The notes: a model not told the origin generated them from the sequence alone. A stretch of 64,000 bases of DNA from Candidatus Sulfuritelmatomonas gaucii (GCA_900290245.1 OKRB01000078.1:94827-158826), one strand, 5' to 3'; counted from the first letter of the stretch, positions 28,322 through 38,091 are shown. Numbers and translations are program-made.

Positions 28322-28936
28322 TTAGTGAACGACGCCGAGATCACGTGCGGGCCAGTAAATGAAGACCGCCTTGCCGTAGATCAGCGAGTGTTCCACCGGT
28401 CCGAAGTCACGGCTGTCAGACGAGATCGAACGGTGGTCGCCCATCATGAAATAACAACCCGGTGGAACGGTAATCTCGGTCATGGAGCGTGTATCGCGGT
28501 AATCCGCAGGAACGTAAGGCTCGCGCAGGCTCCTGCCATTCACCCACACACGGCCGCGATCAATGCGGATCTGGTCGCCGGGCAGGCCAATCACGCGCTT
28601 GATATAGCTCTTTTCGGGATCGCGCGGGTAATGAAAGACGACGACGTCGCCGCGCTCGATCGCGGAGACATGGTAAACGAATTTGTTGATGAAGAGACGG
28701 TCACTGTCCTCGAGCCGAGGCAGCATGCTGGTGCCTTCAACTCGCACCGGCTGGTAAAGAAAGATGATGATGAGGATCGACGCGGTTGCCGAAATCACGA
28801 GGTCGCGCAGCCAAAGAATCACGCCCGCCGGTTTTCCGTTCGAACGCGCTGCTCGGCCACCGACCGTTCCATCGGGGGCAGGCCGTGCGCTTTCGCCGGA
28901 ATCAGATCCTGGGGTGTCTTGAGAAAAAGTGTACAT
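28322..28936 (-). CDS. lepB: Signal peptidase I
   Basis: Membrane-bound serine protease that removes Sec signal peptides. 204 residues with one N-terminal transmembrane helix (~46-62) after a 45-residue Pro/Ser/Gly cytoplasmic lead. The Ser-Lys dyad is Ser70 (EGTSMLP) and Lys113 (YIKRVIGLPGD). The box near the C terminus, MMGDHRSISSDSR, matches family box E (GDNR..SSDSR) with His in place of the usual Asn. GGAGG precedes the ATG. Confidence 0.95.
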   Translation of the reverse strand: MYTFSQDTPGSDSGESARPAPDGTVGGRAARSNGKPAGVILWLRDLVISATASILIIIFLYQPVRVEGTSMLPRLEDSDRLFINKFVYHVSAIERGDVVVFHYPRDPEKSYIKRVIGLPGDQIRIDRGRVWVNGRSLREPYVPADYRDTRSMTEITVPPGCYFMMGDHRSISSDSRDFGPVEHSLIYGKAVFIYWPARDLGVVH

Positions 28937-29191
28937 CCATCTCTAGATTACCTCCGGAGCGGCTAGAGGAACAGAGATTGCGAAGCTTTGCCGGCTGTAC
29001 TCAACGGGCCGGGCAGTTTTTCTCTTGATCAGCTTTTGTGATGATCGTAATTTTTGGGCGTGAGGATTCTCTATGACGGGAAAGTAATAGCCCTTTCGGA
29101 GGATTGTTCGATTACGAGGCATCGAGTTAGTAATCATTTGTATGTAACTTCAGTGAAAGTGAGGCGGTACCCTTCACCCGAATTGGAGACT

Positions 29192-30061
29192 ATGTCGACT
29201 TGCATCGAATCCCCCAAACCACTTGTCGTCTACGAACACAAGCCATCCGGTGCGTCACAGAATGATCTCTCCCGGCTGGTGCTCCCGATGCTTTATGCAA
29301 TCGTGGGCATTTCGCTCGGAACCCTGGCGGGTGCTTCGCTAGCTCTCTCCACTGTGCCGACCGGTAACTCGATGGCCTATTACCACTCCACCGCGGCTAG
29401 CTCGCCGGCCAGGTCCAGTGTGACTCAAGCCGTCGCGCTTCCCATCATGAGTTCAGGTCCGATCCAGTCGATGGTCAGCTCAGCCCCGGCTCCGATACAG
29501 AGCGTTCTGTCGGCTGTCCTTGTACGGCCGGCCGCAGGGTTCATCAAACCATCTTTCACTTTCGGCCACCCAGCTGCGAGCCCACTTGCATCGGGCATCC
29601 GGCAATCGCATCACCCCGTGAAGGCCAGGCACGTTCCGGCCTCACAAGTTCGTCCAGCAAGAGCTCCCGCAGCCGAAAGGCGACCGGAATTCCGTGTCAC
29701 GCCTGAAGATCACCCATCGAGGCCCGTGGCCCACCCAGTGACCAGACCTGCTCGCACAGTCCTGGCAAGCGCGACTCTAGATTCGCCTGAGCCGCTCAGC
29801 GAGCAGCCCAGCATGGACAGCGCCGCTCCTTCTTCGGCTTTCTACACCGAAGGAGATCTGACGGTCGCTGCCTACGACGCATCATCCGGAACGATTCAGA
29901 GCAGCGACGGCCGGACTTTTTTGATTGGTTCTACCGTAAGTCTCAGCACGGCAACGCCTTGGAGCGATTACCATTCCGACGTACATTACCGTTGCGCCTC
30001 GAATGGAAGCTGCACGCTGATGCGTCCGGGCGTGTTGGCATCGAACGCAAGGCTCATCTAG
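29192..30061 (+). CDS. Hypothetical single-pass membrane protein
   Basis: Not recognised. The 289-residue product has a short cytoplasmic head, one transmembrane helix (~30-52, LPMLYAIVGISLGTLAGASLAL), a long Pro/Ala/Ser/His-rich low-complexity stretch (~60-210), and a compact C-terminal segment. That segment (EGDLTVAAYDASSGTIQSSDG) and its Cys pair (HYRCASNGSCTLM) look folded. ATG 29192 is chosen because GGAG lies 4 bases upstream. The C-terminal part could be a small beta domain outside the membrane. Confidence 0.65.
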   Translation: MSTCIESPKPLVVYEHKPSGASQNDLSRLVLPMLYAIVGISLGTLAGASLALSTVPTGNSMAYYHSTAASSPARSSVTQAVALPIMSSGPIQSMVSSAPAPIQSVLSAVLVRPAAGFIKPSFTFGHPAASPLASGIRQSHHPVKARHVPASQVRPARAPAAERRPEFRVTPEDHPSRPVAHPVTRPARTVLASATLDSPEPLSEQPSMDSAAPSSAFYTEGDLTVAAYDASSGTIQSSDGRTFLIGSTVSLSTATPWSDYHSDVHYRCASNGSCTLMRPGVLASNARLI

Positions 30062-30124
30062 GAAAGGTTCGTTTACGATCAAGGGCTTACTGCAGGTTCT
30101 GATACTTCTGCCATCGAATTCTGT

Positions 30125-31063
30125 TCACTCGCAACCCAGCCCCCCGGCCGGGCAAAGAATCCGCGGTCGCCGTCTCTCAATCGGCTTGGGCTGATTGGCA
30201 GCGGGCACCAGAACAGGAGCAGCACCTGGTTGGGCTACGCCGGCCAGGTTATCTTCCTCAAGCAGTAAAGGCCGTTGCAGAATCATTTCAAGCTGTGTTC
30301 CAGCCGGAATATCGACATCGGCGTTGCGCGTGAAAAGCGAGACGATTCCGACCGTGGCCAGGCCGGCACCCAATCCAGCCAGGCCGCCCTCGATAGGATG
30401 CCCGGACGCCGCTCCGCCAATGGTCCCGACGCCGGCCCCCGAGGGTAGCGCGATCTCGACAGTCCGGCCCGCATTGCGGCCTTTGTCGCCGTCCTGCTGG
30501 ATTGTTCCCTCGCCATCGTTCTTTACTGTCTGCTTTTTGGCGCCGGGCAAGCTGTCAACCACGCCGGGAATTTCAACGACAGTGCCGTTGGGAAAGATGA
30601 TGGACGTGAAGTGCATGTCGAGTTGCGCTTTCCCTTTGACGCGCCCGCCCCGTTGGACGCGATCTACCATCCCTTGCACGTACACCCCTGTCGGGATCAT
30701 GACGCGGTTGCCGACTACGACCGGAAAGGTCGAAGACAGGTAGACGCCGTCGCCGGCCTTGGCGCTTTTGGTGTTGATGGCGCTGCGCAGCTCAAGCAGA
30801 ACTTTTGTGCCCGCAGGAACTGTATAAATCTTCTTCTCAGGAGCGATGCCGACCGCATCGGAGGCAGGCTGCGCGGCTGCGGGTGTTGCCGAGGCGGTTG
30901 CCGGCGACGATGAGCCGGCGGCTGGCGCATGGGCTGTGGAAGCCGTGGAGTCATTTCCGGCCGATTCCGGCTGCGCGGGCGTTTGAGCCGCGCAAAAAAT
31001 GGAGCCCGCTGCGAAAACGGCGGCAAAACCTGCAGCCCGCAACCAACTCTGCGGCAGAAACAT
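30125..31063 (-). CDS. Secreted TrbI/VirB10-like beta-domain protein
   Basis: A 312-residue exported protein. After the signal peptide (MFLPQSWLRAAGFAAVFAAGSIFCAAQ) and an Ala/Ser/Pro linker comes a domain beginning YTVPAGTKVLLELRSAINTK. It has the spacing of TrbI/VirB10-type outer-membrane beta domains (IPTGVYVQGMVDRV, then GGLAGLGAG...VDIPAGTQLEMIL). There is no conjugation gene nearby, so a role in type IV secretion is unlikely; stand-alone copies are of unknown function. AGGAGG 6 bases upstream decides the ATG at 31063. Divergent from the serine hydrolase gene. Confidence 0.7.
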   Translation of the reverse strand: MFLPQSWLRAAGFAAVFAAGSIFCAAQTPAQPESAGNDSTASTAHAPAAGSSSPATASATPAAAQPASDAVGIAPEKKIYTVPAGTKVLLELRSAINTKSAKAGDGVYLSSTFPVVVGNRVMIPTGVYVQGMVDRVQRGGRVKGKAQLDMHFTSIIFPNGTVVEIPGVVDSLPGAKKQTVKNDGEGTIQQDGDKGRNAGRTVEIALPSGAGVGTIGGAASGHPIEGGLAGLGAGLATVGIVSLFTRNADVDIPAGTQLEMILQRPLLLEEDNLAGVAQPGAAPVLVPAANQPKPIERRRPRILCPAGGLGCE

Positions 31064-31194
31064 GCGATCCTCCTGCACCTGGAAGAATAGACGAAACTGT
31101 TGCCCACAAGGTAGCGCGACCATTCCCCGACCGGCGATGAATCGTGCCACACTTCATGGCTCGGGCGCAAGACGCGTTACCATGCCAGAAAGCG

Positions 31195-32319
31195 ATGAAA
31201 TTTGAGGACCAATCCCAGGTTTCCGGCAACGGTGAGTCAACAGGCCGGTTCGGAACGGCCTATCAGGTGCTGGAGTCGGCGATTGAGGCGCGTGCCTTCC
31301 CGGGTTGCGCGTTCGGCATGCTGGCAGGTGGCGAAGTGGTTCTGAACGATGCTCTGGGGCGCTTTACGTATGAACCGGACGCATCGCCTGTTGCGGCCGG
31401 AACCGTATATGACATTGCCAGCGTGACGAAGGTTGTTGGCACAACTGCTGCCGCCATGCTGCTTGTCGAGCGCGGCATGCTCAACCTGGACACTCCGCTG
31501 GGCGAGGTGCTGCCGGGTTTTGTGGCAAAACGGGCAACCGGTGACCCTGCCCGGCGCGTTGAGCTGCAGCACTTGCTTGCTCACAACTCAGGCCTGCCTG
31601 GATATTTGGAATTGTTTCGATACGCAATTACCCCGGATGCGCTTTTACAAGCGTGCCTTGCGTTGCCATTGCAGGCCGAGCCAGGCGCGCGGGCCGAATA
31701 CTCCGATCCAGGCTTCATCCTATTGGGCAAGGCGCTTGAGACTATGATCGGCGAAAGTCTCGATTCCTTCGCGGACCGGGAGATCTTTCAACCGCTCGGC
31801 ATGAAGTCCACCGGATTCTGTCCCGCGCAGGCTGCGCGACCCTCAATTCCGCCAACGGAAGAAGACACGACGTTTCGCCATCGCCGCATTCAAGGCGAAG
31901 TTCAGGATGAAAATGCGTTTGTGCTCGGAGGAGTGGCCGGCCACGCAGGCATTTTCTCCAACGTTCCTGACCTGCTGCGATTCACCGGAGCGATCCTGGG
32001 TTCCCCGCGAAAGGACGCCGGCGGCGCGCCGGTTTTATTCGAAAGAACGACGGTAAATCGATTCGCTATGCGACAGGAACCGGCCGGCAGTTCGTGCGCG
32101 CTTGGATGGGATACGCCATCGCAACCATCTTCCTCCGGCACGCAGTTTTCGCAGAATTCGATCGGACATCTCGCCTACAGTGGTTGTTCCCTCTGGATCG
32201 ATCTGGATGCCGCGATCGCCGTCGTACTGCTGGCCAATCGCACGTGGCCTGACCGCCAAAATCAGTTGATTCGCGAAGTACGGCCTGCGTTCCACGACGC
32301 CGTCCGCAGAGCCTTGTAG
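31195..32319 (+). CDS. Serine hydrolase, class C beta-lactamase family
   Basis: A 374-residue penicillin-binding/beta-lactamase-fold enzyme. The SxxK motif is SVTK (Ser76-Lys79), the second motif is YSD (169-171) in place of YxN, and HNSGLPGY near 130 is typical of the group. No signal peptide is visible from ATG 31195, so it may be cytoplasmic; GTG 31144 or ATG 31156 would add a short unrelated head. Genes of this type often sit beside murQ and act on muropeptides or esters. Here murQ follows after 100 bases, which fits peptidoglycan recycling. Confidence 0.82.
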   Translation: MKFEDQSQVSGNGESTGRFGTAYQVLESAIEARAFPGCAFGMLAGGEVVLNDALGRFTYEPDASPVAAGTVYDIASVTKVVGTTAAAMLLVERGMLNLDTPLGEVLPGFVAKRATGDPARRVELQHLLAHNSGLPGYLELFRYAITPDALLQACLALPLQAEPGARAEYSDPGFILLGKALETMIGESLDSFADREIFQPLGMKSTGFCPAQAARPSIPPTEEDTTFRHRRIQGEVQDENAFVLGGVAGHAGIFSNVPDLLRFTGAILGSPRKDAGGAPVLFERTTVNRFAMRQEPAGSSCALGWDTPSQPSSSGTQFSQNSIGHLAYSGCSLWIDLDAAIAVVLLANRTWPDRQNQLIREVRPAFHDAVRRAL

Positions 32320-32419
32320 GGCGCGGTAACGGTTACGGAACCAGCGACAATGTGCTGACAATTTTGTTGTAGGGGGTTGCGCGTTTTTACAGATACAATA
32401 AAAGCTGGGGAGTGACGCG

Positions 32420-33397
32420 ATGCTACCAGGCATAACGTTGCAGGAGACGGCTGGCTCCCATACTAAAAATAACAATCACGATCATGCCACCCTCCTCCAA
32501 CAACTCATCACGGAGAGCCAGAACGAGGCCTCACAAGGATTCGACACCAAATCCGCACTTGAAATTGCCCGCATCATCAACCACGAGGACGCAAGGATTG
32601 CGGGAGCGGTGAAGAAAGCTATCCCGGAGATTGCCGAAGTTATTGACCTTGTCGCTCGGAGTTTGCGTGACGGCGGCCGGTTGATCTACATCGGGGCAGG
32701 CTCCAGCGGGAGAATTGCGGCGCTCGACTCTTCCGAGTGCCCTCCCACCTATTCCACCGCCCCGGGACAGGTGCAATACATCATGGCAGGCGGACCCAAG
32801 GCATTGGCGTCGGCTGTCGAAGTGAACGAAGATTCCGAGGAGCTGGGCCAGCGGGATATCGCGCGCCGGCGCCCGACACGCAAAGATGTGGTGATTGGTG
32901 TCTCCGCGTCCGGCCGCACGCCCTACGTCGTGGCAGCCGTGGCCTATGCGCGTGCCCGCGGCGCGAAAACCGCAGCCGTCACTTGCAATCACGGAACGCC
33001 GCTCGCCGATGCCGCCGATATCACGATGGTGGCTGATGTCGGGCCTGAGGTCGTGGCGGGCTCCACGCGCATGAAGGCAGCAACCGCCCAGAAGATGATG
33101 CTCAATACCATCACCACCGGTGCAATGGCGCGCCTCGGTTATGTGTACGAAAACCTCATGGTGAACGTGCACATGCAGAACTCCAAGCTTGTGGAACGCG
33201 GTATTCGCATCCTGATGTGTGCGTGCAATATCGACCGCGCGACTGCCGTGGAGACCATCAAAAGCGCGGGGCGCAGCGTGCCCGTGGCACTGGTGATGCT
33301 GAAAGCCAGGGTGGATAAACCCGAGGCAGTGCGTCGGCTTGCGAAATCAGACGGCAATGTGCGCCTGGCGATCGAAGACACGGTCTTGGAACTCTAG
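32420..33397 (+). CDS. murQ: N-acetylmuramic acid 6-phosphate etherase
   Basis: Cleaves the lactyl ether of MurNAc-6-phosphate to give GlcNAc-6-phosphate in cell-wall recycling. 325 residues with one SIS domain (LIYIGAGSSGRIAALDSSECPPTY) and the family's VGPEVVAGSTRMKAATAQK segment. The C-terminal helical part has a short HTH-like end. The ATG at 32420 follows GGGGAG. A TACAAT lies 20 bases before it without a convincing -35. A serine hydrolase gene is just upstream. Confidence 0.95.
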   Translation: MLPGITLQETAGSHTKNNNHDHATLLQQLITESQNEASQGFDTKSALEIARIINHEDARIAGAVKKAIPEIAEVIDLVARSLRDGGRLIYIGAGSSGRIAALDSSECPPTYSTAPGQVQYIMAGGPKALASAVEVNEDSEELGQRDIARRRPTRKDVVIGVSASGRTPYVVAAVAYARARGAKTAAVTCNHGTPLADAADITMVADVGPEVVAGSTRMKAATAQKMMLNTITTGAMARLGYVYENLMVNVHMQNSKLVERGIRILMCACNIDRATAVETIKSAGRSVPVALVMLKARVDKPEAVRRLAKSDGNVRLAIEDTVLEL

Positions 33398-33401
33398 CCG
33401 G

Positions 33402-33419
33402 AGGCTCCTGTTCGAGCCT
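33402..33419 (+). terminator. Candidate hairpin after murQ
   Basis: AGGCTC and GAGCCT form a 6-bp stem around a 6-base loop, starting 5 bases after the murQ stop. The following bases are A-rich rather than T-rich, so it is only a weak terminator candidate. Confidence 0.35.
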
Positions 33420-33551
33420 GATCTAAAAAGGCCACTTCCCTGCCCAGCCGCAGTGCCTTCGCGTTCATGTCTCATCTGAATGTGAAAAACCAAGGCGCCT
33501 AAGACGAATCCTTTCTCATTCCCCGAAATGAGATCGAATTTCCTCAGACGT

Positions 33552-34193
33552 TCAGGGCAGCACGCGCTTGATGTGCAGGAAGAGGATCAAGTTGAGTAGA
33601 AGGCCGATGCAAAGCAGCCCGATCATTATGGCGGCGCCGATCTTGACCTTCTTGGTGAACGACTTCAGATCCTCGAGCAGCTCCTGCTGTTCCAACGTAT
33701 TGCGATCAGTAGCTTCGCGCACCATCCCCAACTGATCTTCCACCCGTTTGAGCGAAGTGTTCTGCTCCATCACCTGGTCGCGCAGGCTGCGGTGCTGCGT
33801 CTGAAGCTCGGCCAATCCATTCTCGACCGGCGCCAGGTCCACCTTCGGCGGAGGAGGCGCAGGATGTGGGTGAGGAGTGAAGAGATTGGCGATGGCCGTC
33901 GCGACGTTGCCGTCTAACAAGGGCAGAAGCCGTTGTACCAGCGGAAGAGCTGCGCGAACAGCGCTAATCGCGCGCGTCAGGCCGGAGGGCCCATCTGCTG
34001 CGGCCGGGGCGGGCAGCGCGCGGCCCGGGGGACCCGCGGGAAGACGCTTGCCGTTGCCTTCATTGGATGGAACGGGCGAACGCGTGCTTGCGCCCATGGG
34101 CAGCGGAGCTCCGATGATTCTAGGGTGCGCCTCAGTAGCTCCAGGTGTAAACGGACTGCGATCAATGGATTCAACGCTCTGGGGTTCGCTCAT
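33552..34193 (-). CDS. Hypothetical tail-anchored membrane protein
   Basis: Not recognised. The 213-residue product has a Pro/Gly/Ala-rich disordered N-terminal half, a helical stretch (~70-105), a Pro-rich hinge, a coiled coil (~120-180, with ENGLAELQTQHRSLRDQ) and one C-terminal transmembrane helix (~186-207). There is no signal peptide, so the long part should stay in the cytoplasm. GAGGAAA before the ATG supports the start. A scaffolding role is possible but unproven. Confidence 0.7.
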   Translation of the reverse strand: MSEPQSVESIDRSPFTPGATEAHPRIIGAPLPMGASTRSPVPSNEGNGKRLPAGPPGRALPAPAAADGPSGLTRAISAVRAALPLVQRLLPLLDGNVATAIANLFTPHPHPAPPPPKVDLAPVENGLAELQTQHRSLRDQVMEQNTSLKRVEDQLGMVREATDRNTLEQQELLEDLKSFTKKVKIGAAIMIGLLCIGLLLNLILFLHIKRVLP

Positions 34194-34337
34194 CGGCTTT
34201 CCTCTGCAATCACTAATATAAGCGGCAACCCCAATATATAGCTGATCCCCGCGACGGAAAGGAAAAGTCTATGTGCTTCTCCGGGGCAAATGAAGCACTC
34301 AAGCGAGCCACGGTATGCTCGTAACCAGGAGAGGAAT

Positions 34338-35024
34338 GTGAATCCACATTTGAGCCGCACGCTCGGCAGCGTGCAGCGAAATATCCTGGCTGGAATTATC
34401 ACCATCGGCCCGCTCTTTGTTACTTACCGGATCTTCAGCTTCCTGCTGGAAACGCTGGCCAAAGCGGGATTGCCGATCGTACATCTGTTTGCCGTCATCT
34501 TTCCCTTCGACTGGTTCGACTCTCCGTGGCTGCAATGGCTCCTGGCGATTCTGCTCACGCTGGTCGTGCTATACGTGGTTGGCCGCGTCACTTCCCTGGT
34601 CGTGGGACGCGAGGCCTTCGGGCTGTTCGAGTCGTTGCTGGAGCGGCTGCCGTTTGTCGCCAAGGTGTACACATCGGTTCGTCAGCTCATTGATTCCATG
34701 ATGGCCAAGAAAGGCGCAAGCCAACGCGTGGTGCTGGTGGATTTTCCCATTCCCGGCCAGAAAAGCATCGGCTTTTTGACGCGCACCTTGAGCGACGCTG
34801 GAAGCGGACGTCCGCTGGCGGCAGTGCTGATTCCCAATGCCATCAACCCCACATCGGCCTTTTTGCAGATCCTTCCCATGGAACGGGTGATCGAAACCGA
34901 CCTGAGCATGGAGCAGGCGATGAGCATGGTGATGACGGGAGGCGCCGTAGGGCCGGAGACGATTCAGTATTCGAAAGCAACTGCCAAGTCCGAAATCGCC
35001 GAGCCGCAAGCGCCGCATACCTAA
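34338..35024 (+). CDS. DUF502 family membrane protein
   Basis: A 228-residue membrane protein with two transmembrane segments (~15-35, ~55-78). The DUF502 pattern includes IPLL-like GPLFVTYRIFSFLL, then VYTSVRQLIDSM and VVLVDFPIPGQKSIGFLT. Its function is unknown in bacteria; plant relatives (LCV/COV) act in vascular patterning through membrane traffic. GTG 34338 with GGAGAGGAA just upstream is preferred over the ATG at 34290. Convergent with the LPG-synthase-like gene. Confidence 0.85.
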   Translation: MNPHLSRTLGSVQRNILAGIITIGPLFVTYRIFSFLLETLAKAGLPIVHLFAVIFPFDWFDSPWLQWLLAILLTLVVLYVVGRVTSLVVGREAFGLFESLLERLPFVAKVYTSVRQLIDSMMAKKGASQRVVLVDFPIPGQKSIGFLTRTLSDAGSGRPLAAVLIPNAINPTSAFLQILPMERVIETDLSMEQAMSMVMTGGAVGPETIQYSKATAKSEIAEPQAPHT

Positions 35025-35037
35025 TTCAAGCGACTGA

Positions 35038-36171
35038 TTAAGGCGCTACGGTGGAGTCAGTTTTTTCGGCCGCAACCAGGTTCTCCTCCGCATGCTCGCT
35101 CTCGACCGTCACCTTGCGAAGGCTCACATGGTCAAAGCGGGCCCAGATCAAACCCGCTGGAATCACGCTGAGAGACGTCGTGACAAGCAACATGGCTGCG
35201 CAAGCGGTCGACGCCTCAGGAGCGGCTCCGAAAAAGCTGGAGAGCGCCGCGGCGACAAAGGCTATCTGCGAAAACCACCCCACGAACGGGAGTTGAAGCA
35301 CGCTGACGCCTCCGCTGATCATCATGATCAAAACGCATTTCGGAAGGCTCATCGGCGCCAGCGCTGGACTTGCGGTGAAGGCATGTACCGTCTCCGCATA
35401 AGAGAGCCCGATCAGGATCCACATGCCGATTGAGAGCGAGGCGGAGATGCCAAAGTCGGAAAAGCTGCGCAACACGTCGAGGTCGGCGTGAAATGTCCGA
35501 ATCTTGTGCGCGATGGCGCGGCCGATGTTCTTGGAAATAAGGCCAAAAGACGCCTCAAAGAAGCTGGCCACCGCGGCTCCGGATAGTCTCACCACCACCA
35601 AAACCAGAACCCCGGCCAAGGTGGCCAGCAGGGCCCCAAAGCGGGCGAAGACTTGAGAAAGAATGGGAAAGCGATGGAAGAGCGGCGCGAAAAGATGGGA
35701 GATGAGTCCCGCCTGGCCGGGGACGGCGGCCAAACCCTGCTGCGGAATCGACAGAAGAGCAAGCGAAGTAAAAAGCGCCAAGGTACCAAAATCGAAGAGG
35801 CGTTCGACGATGTAAACGGCCACTTGCGAGCCCAGCGGTTCGTTTGTCTTCTTAGCGACAAGGTATGGCCTGACCGGGTCGGCGACGCGGCCAATCAGCG
35901 ACACAGCGGTAAAGCCAATGACCTGGACTCCGATGAGCGAAAAAAGCGGGATCTTTTTGTTGTGCCGCATCAGCAAGGCCCAGCGCGCTCCACGAAAAAG
36001 ATAGGAGACGGCGATGAAGACGACCGCAAGGACGATTTTGCCCCAATCGGCGCGAGCCACCTGTTCATCAAAAACGTGGAAATCGAAATGAATTCGCGAG
36101 CGGGCCCAAAAGGCCAGGGCAGCCAGTGCCAACAGCGCAACAAGGCCCAGAATCCATTGGCTTTTTTTCAC
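35038..36171 (-). CDS. Lysylphosphatidylglycerol synthase-like transmembrane protein (UPF0104/AglD type)
   Basis: A 377-residue integral membrane protein with about eight helices, corresponding to the flippase-like half of MprF without the aminoacyl-transferase domain. The sequence FRGARWALLMRHN and RVADPVRPYLVAKK, followed by IVERLFDFGTLALF, is characteristic of the LPG_synthase_TM/UPF0104 family. A lipid transport or flipping role is inferred. GTG 36171 is chosen because GGAG lies 5 bases upstream; the ORF upstream of it is probably untranslated. Confidence 0.82.
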   Translation of the reverse strand: MKKSQWILGLVALLALAALAFWARSRIHFDFHVFDEQVARADWGKIVLAVVFIAVSYLFRGARWALLMRHNKKIPLFSLIGVQVIGFTAVSLIGRVADPVRPYLVAKKTNEPLGSQVAVYIVERLFDFGTLALFTSLALLSIPQQGLAAVPGQAGLISHLFAPLFHRFPILSQVFARFGALLATLAGVLVLVVVRLSGAAVASFFEASFGLISKNIGRAIAHKIRTFHADLDVLRSFSDFGISASLSIGMWILIGLSYAETVHAFTASPALAPMSLPKCVLIMMISGGVSVLQLPFVGWFSQIAFVAAALSSFFGAAPEASTACAAMLLVTTSLSVIPAGLIWARFDHVSLRKVTVESEHAEENLVAAEKTDSTVAP

Positions 36172-36324
36172 GCGATCTCCGTTCGAAAACTTGCCATACA
36201 CGTCTATGCGTATGTTCTCACGCGCACTTACTTGTCGCATCAAATGTTGAGCCCCGCACATGCGGAGTCAATAGTTGTCAATGCTGAATGAACGAGATTG
36301 GATGGCCGAAAATACGCGCAGTTT

Positions 36325-37104
36325 TTAGTGGGATGCAGCTTGACTTGCCACTGGGGCGGGAGCGTTCACCGCGGCTTTTCCGGTAACGGCTTCTCGAGCC
36401 AGCACGCGACGATTGAATTCATGAATGACCCGAGCGACGTAGGTGCGCGTCTCGTGATACGGCGGAATGCCGTGATATTTGTCGACTGCCTCAGGGCCCG
36501 CGTTATAGGCAGCCAACGCCAGCGCCAGGTTGTCGTGATACCTGGTGAGCAGCGAGTCAAGATAGGTCGAACCCCCGCGCACATTCTCGGAGGGCTGAAA
36601 ACTGTCGCGCACGCCCATTCCCGCAGCGGTCTCGGGCATAAGTTGCATCAGTCCCTGCGCACCGGCGGAGCTCACTGCATGAGCATTGCCATCGCTTTCG
36701 GCCTTCACCACGCTGGCCAGCAGGTCGACGTCCAGGTTATGCACCGCCCCTGCCCTCCCCAGCATTTCGCGCAGGTCGGCCGTGGTTAAATTTGCTTGGC
36801 GTTGCGGGCCGGGCGTTGGCGCCGGTGCTGGCACAGCTGGCGCAGTCGGATCCGGAATCGTTTCGAATGCGGAGATCTCGCCGGGAGCGAATTCCATGTA
36901 GTTATCTTCGCCGGCGCTCAAGTAAACGCGGATGCGCCCATCCACCTGCGCATGATGATCGCAACGCAGAGCAAATCCATTACGCAGGGTCACCTGCTCC
37001 GCAGCGCGCACCTGGAGTGCGAGGCCCGTAACGGCCAAGAGTGCCGCAGACCCAGCTAGAAAATGTCTGCGCGCGCTTCGAATTCGATGAAACTCATCAC
37101 TCAT
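36325..37104 (-). CDS. Lytic transglycosylase (SLT domain), exported
   Basis: A 259-residue peptidoglycan-cleaving enzyme. Signal sequence (residues ~12-34), a small beta domain, a Pro-rich linker (~83-102), then an SLT goose-lysozyme-like domain. Catalytic Glu136 is in VVKAESDGNAHAVSSAGAQG, followed by GLMQLMP and the AYNAGP motif. The ATG overlaps the stop of the upstream HAD gene by four bases (ATGA), so the two are translationally coupled. Confidence 0.9.
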   Translation of the reverse strand: MSDEFHRIRSARRHFLAGSAALLAVTGLALQVRAAEQVTLRNGFALRCDHHAQVDGRIRVYLSAGEDNYMEFAPGEISAFETIPDPTAPAVPAPAPTPGPQRQANLTTADLREMLGRAGAVHNLDVDLLASVVKAESDGNAHAVSSAGAQGLMQLMPETAAGMGVRDSFQPSENVRGGSTYLDSLLTRYHDNLALALAAYNAGPEAVDKYHGIPPYHETRTYVARVIHEFNRRVLAREAVTGKAAVNAPAPVASQAASH

Positions 37105-37982
37105 GCTCTTGCTTCTGCCAATTTCGCCAGCGCCGATTCCAACACGACTGCGACGCCTTCGTCGTCGTTTGATGGCGCCTGCTTCCAGCCGCGCGTCTTC
37201 GCCATGGTTCGCAATTCGGCAGCCGCATTTGCCATCACAATTCCCTGCCCTGCCCACTCCAGCATACCCACATCGTTCCAATTGTCGCCAATGGCCATGG
37301 TTTCCTTGCGCTCGACGCCCAACTCTGCGGCCAGACGTTGCAGCGCCCATCCCTTGGTGACGCCGGGCGGAAGCAGATCGAGGATCGAGAGGTCGCGCGC
37401 CGGATACTCGGTCCGCGCGCACCCGCATTCATCGCGCCACTCGCTCGCCTGCAATGCTTTCTCGGCGTCTTTCATTTTGTCGATGCTTCCCGCCGCCATT
37501 CCCTGGATCGGATCGTCGCCATCGATCAGCGCAAGTTCCAACGGCTTCACGATCTCGATAGCATTGCGATTGGCCTCGACCCACATGGCGATCCGGCCAT
37601 GCGCCTGTTCCAGGTCTTCGAGAACAAGCTCGCCGCGTCCCGGCCGGTTGAAGGTAAACACAACGATTCCAAACGGTCGCAGTACGCCACACAAGCCCCG
37701 GGCAACACGCGACTGCATATGGCAACACTCCATCACTTCGCCAGTCAGCGTGCAGGTCACTGCACCATTTGACGCGATAACGGGCGTGTCCGCTCGCAAT
37801 CCCAGGCCGACAAGCAATGGCGCGGCATAGGCGGCGCGCCGGCCCGTGGCAAAGACCACAGTGATTCCCGCTTCCTGAGCAGCGCGCAGCGCTCGCACAT
37901 TGCGCTCGCTGATGGTATGGGAGTGCGCTGGCAGCAGCGTGCCATCCAGGTCGATCGCCACCAGGCGAAGTGGGGGATGCAT
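37101..37982 (-). CDS. Cof-type HAD hydrolase
   Basis: A 293-residue HAD phosphatase of the Cof/YidA type. The nucleophile and acid are Asp11 and Asp13 (DLDGTLL). The large C2 cap lies between motif I and the late GDNWNDVGML motif, which holds the metal-binding acidic pair. The substrate is probably a sugar phosphate or flavin phosphate, but this is not resolved. ATG 37982 is chosen from the family N terminus; the Shine-Dalgarno is weak. Coupled to the downstream lytic transglycosylase gene. Confidence 0.88.
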   Translation of the reverse strand: MHPPLRLVAIDLDGTLLPAHSHTISERNVRALRAAQEAGITVVFATGRRAAYAAPLLVGLGLRADTPVIASNGAVTCTLTGEVMECCHMQSRVARGLCGVLRPFGIVVFTFNRPGRGELVLEDLEQAHGRIAMWVEANRNAIEIVKPLELALIDGDDPIQGMAAGSIDKMKDAEKALQASEWRDECGCARTEYPARDLSILDLLPPGVTKGWALQRLAAELGVERKETMAIGDNWNDVGMLEWAGQGIVMANAAAELRTMAKTRGWKQAPSNDDEGVAVVLESALAKLAEARA

Positions 37983-38007
37983 AGGCTCAGTGTACGGGAC
38001 CGGGGAC

Positions 38008-38053
38008 ACAGGGACCAGAGAACCGGGGGCAGCCAATAGCTAACAGGGATCAG
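38008..38053. repeat. Degenerate copies of the ACAGRGAYCAG repeat
   Basis: ACAGGGACCAGAGAAC (38008-38023) and AACAGGGATCAG (38042-38053) match the 17805-17832 tandem repeat with one or two changes. They lie in the gap between the HAD gene and the zinc-ribbon gene. Confidence 0.45.
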
Positions 38054-38091
38054 AAAGACGAGGAACCGCATGATCCGGTAATCTTTGATGA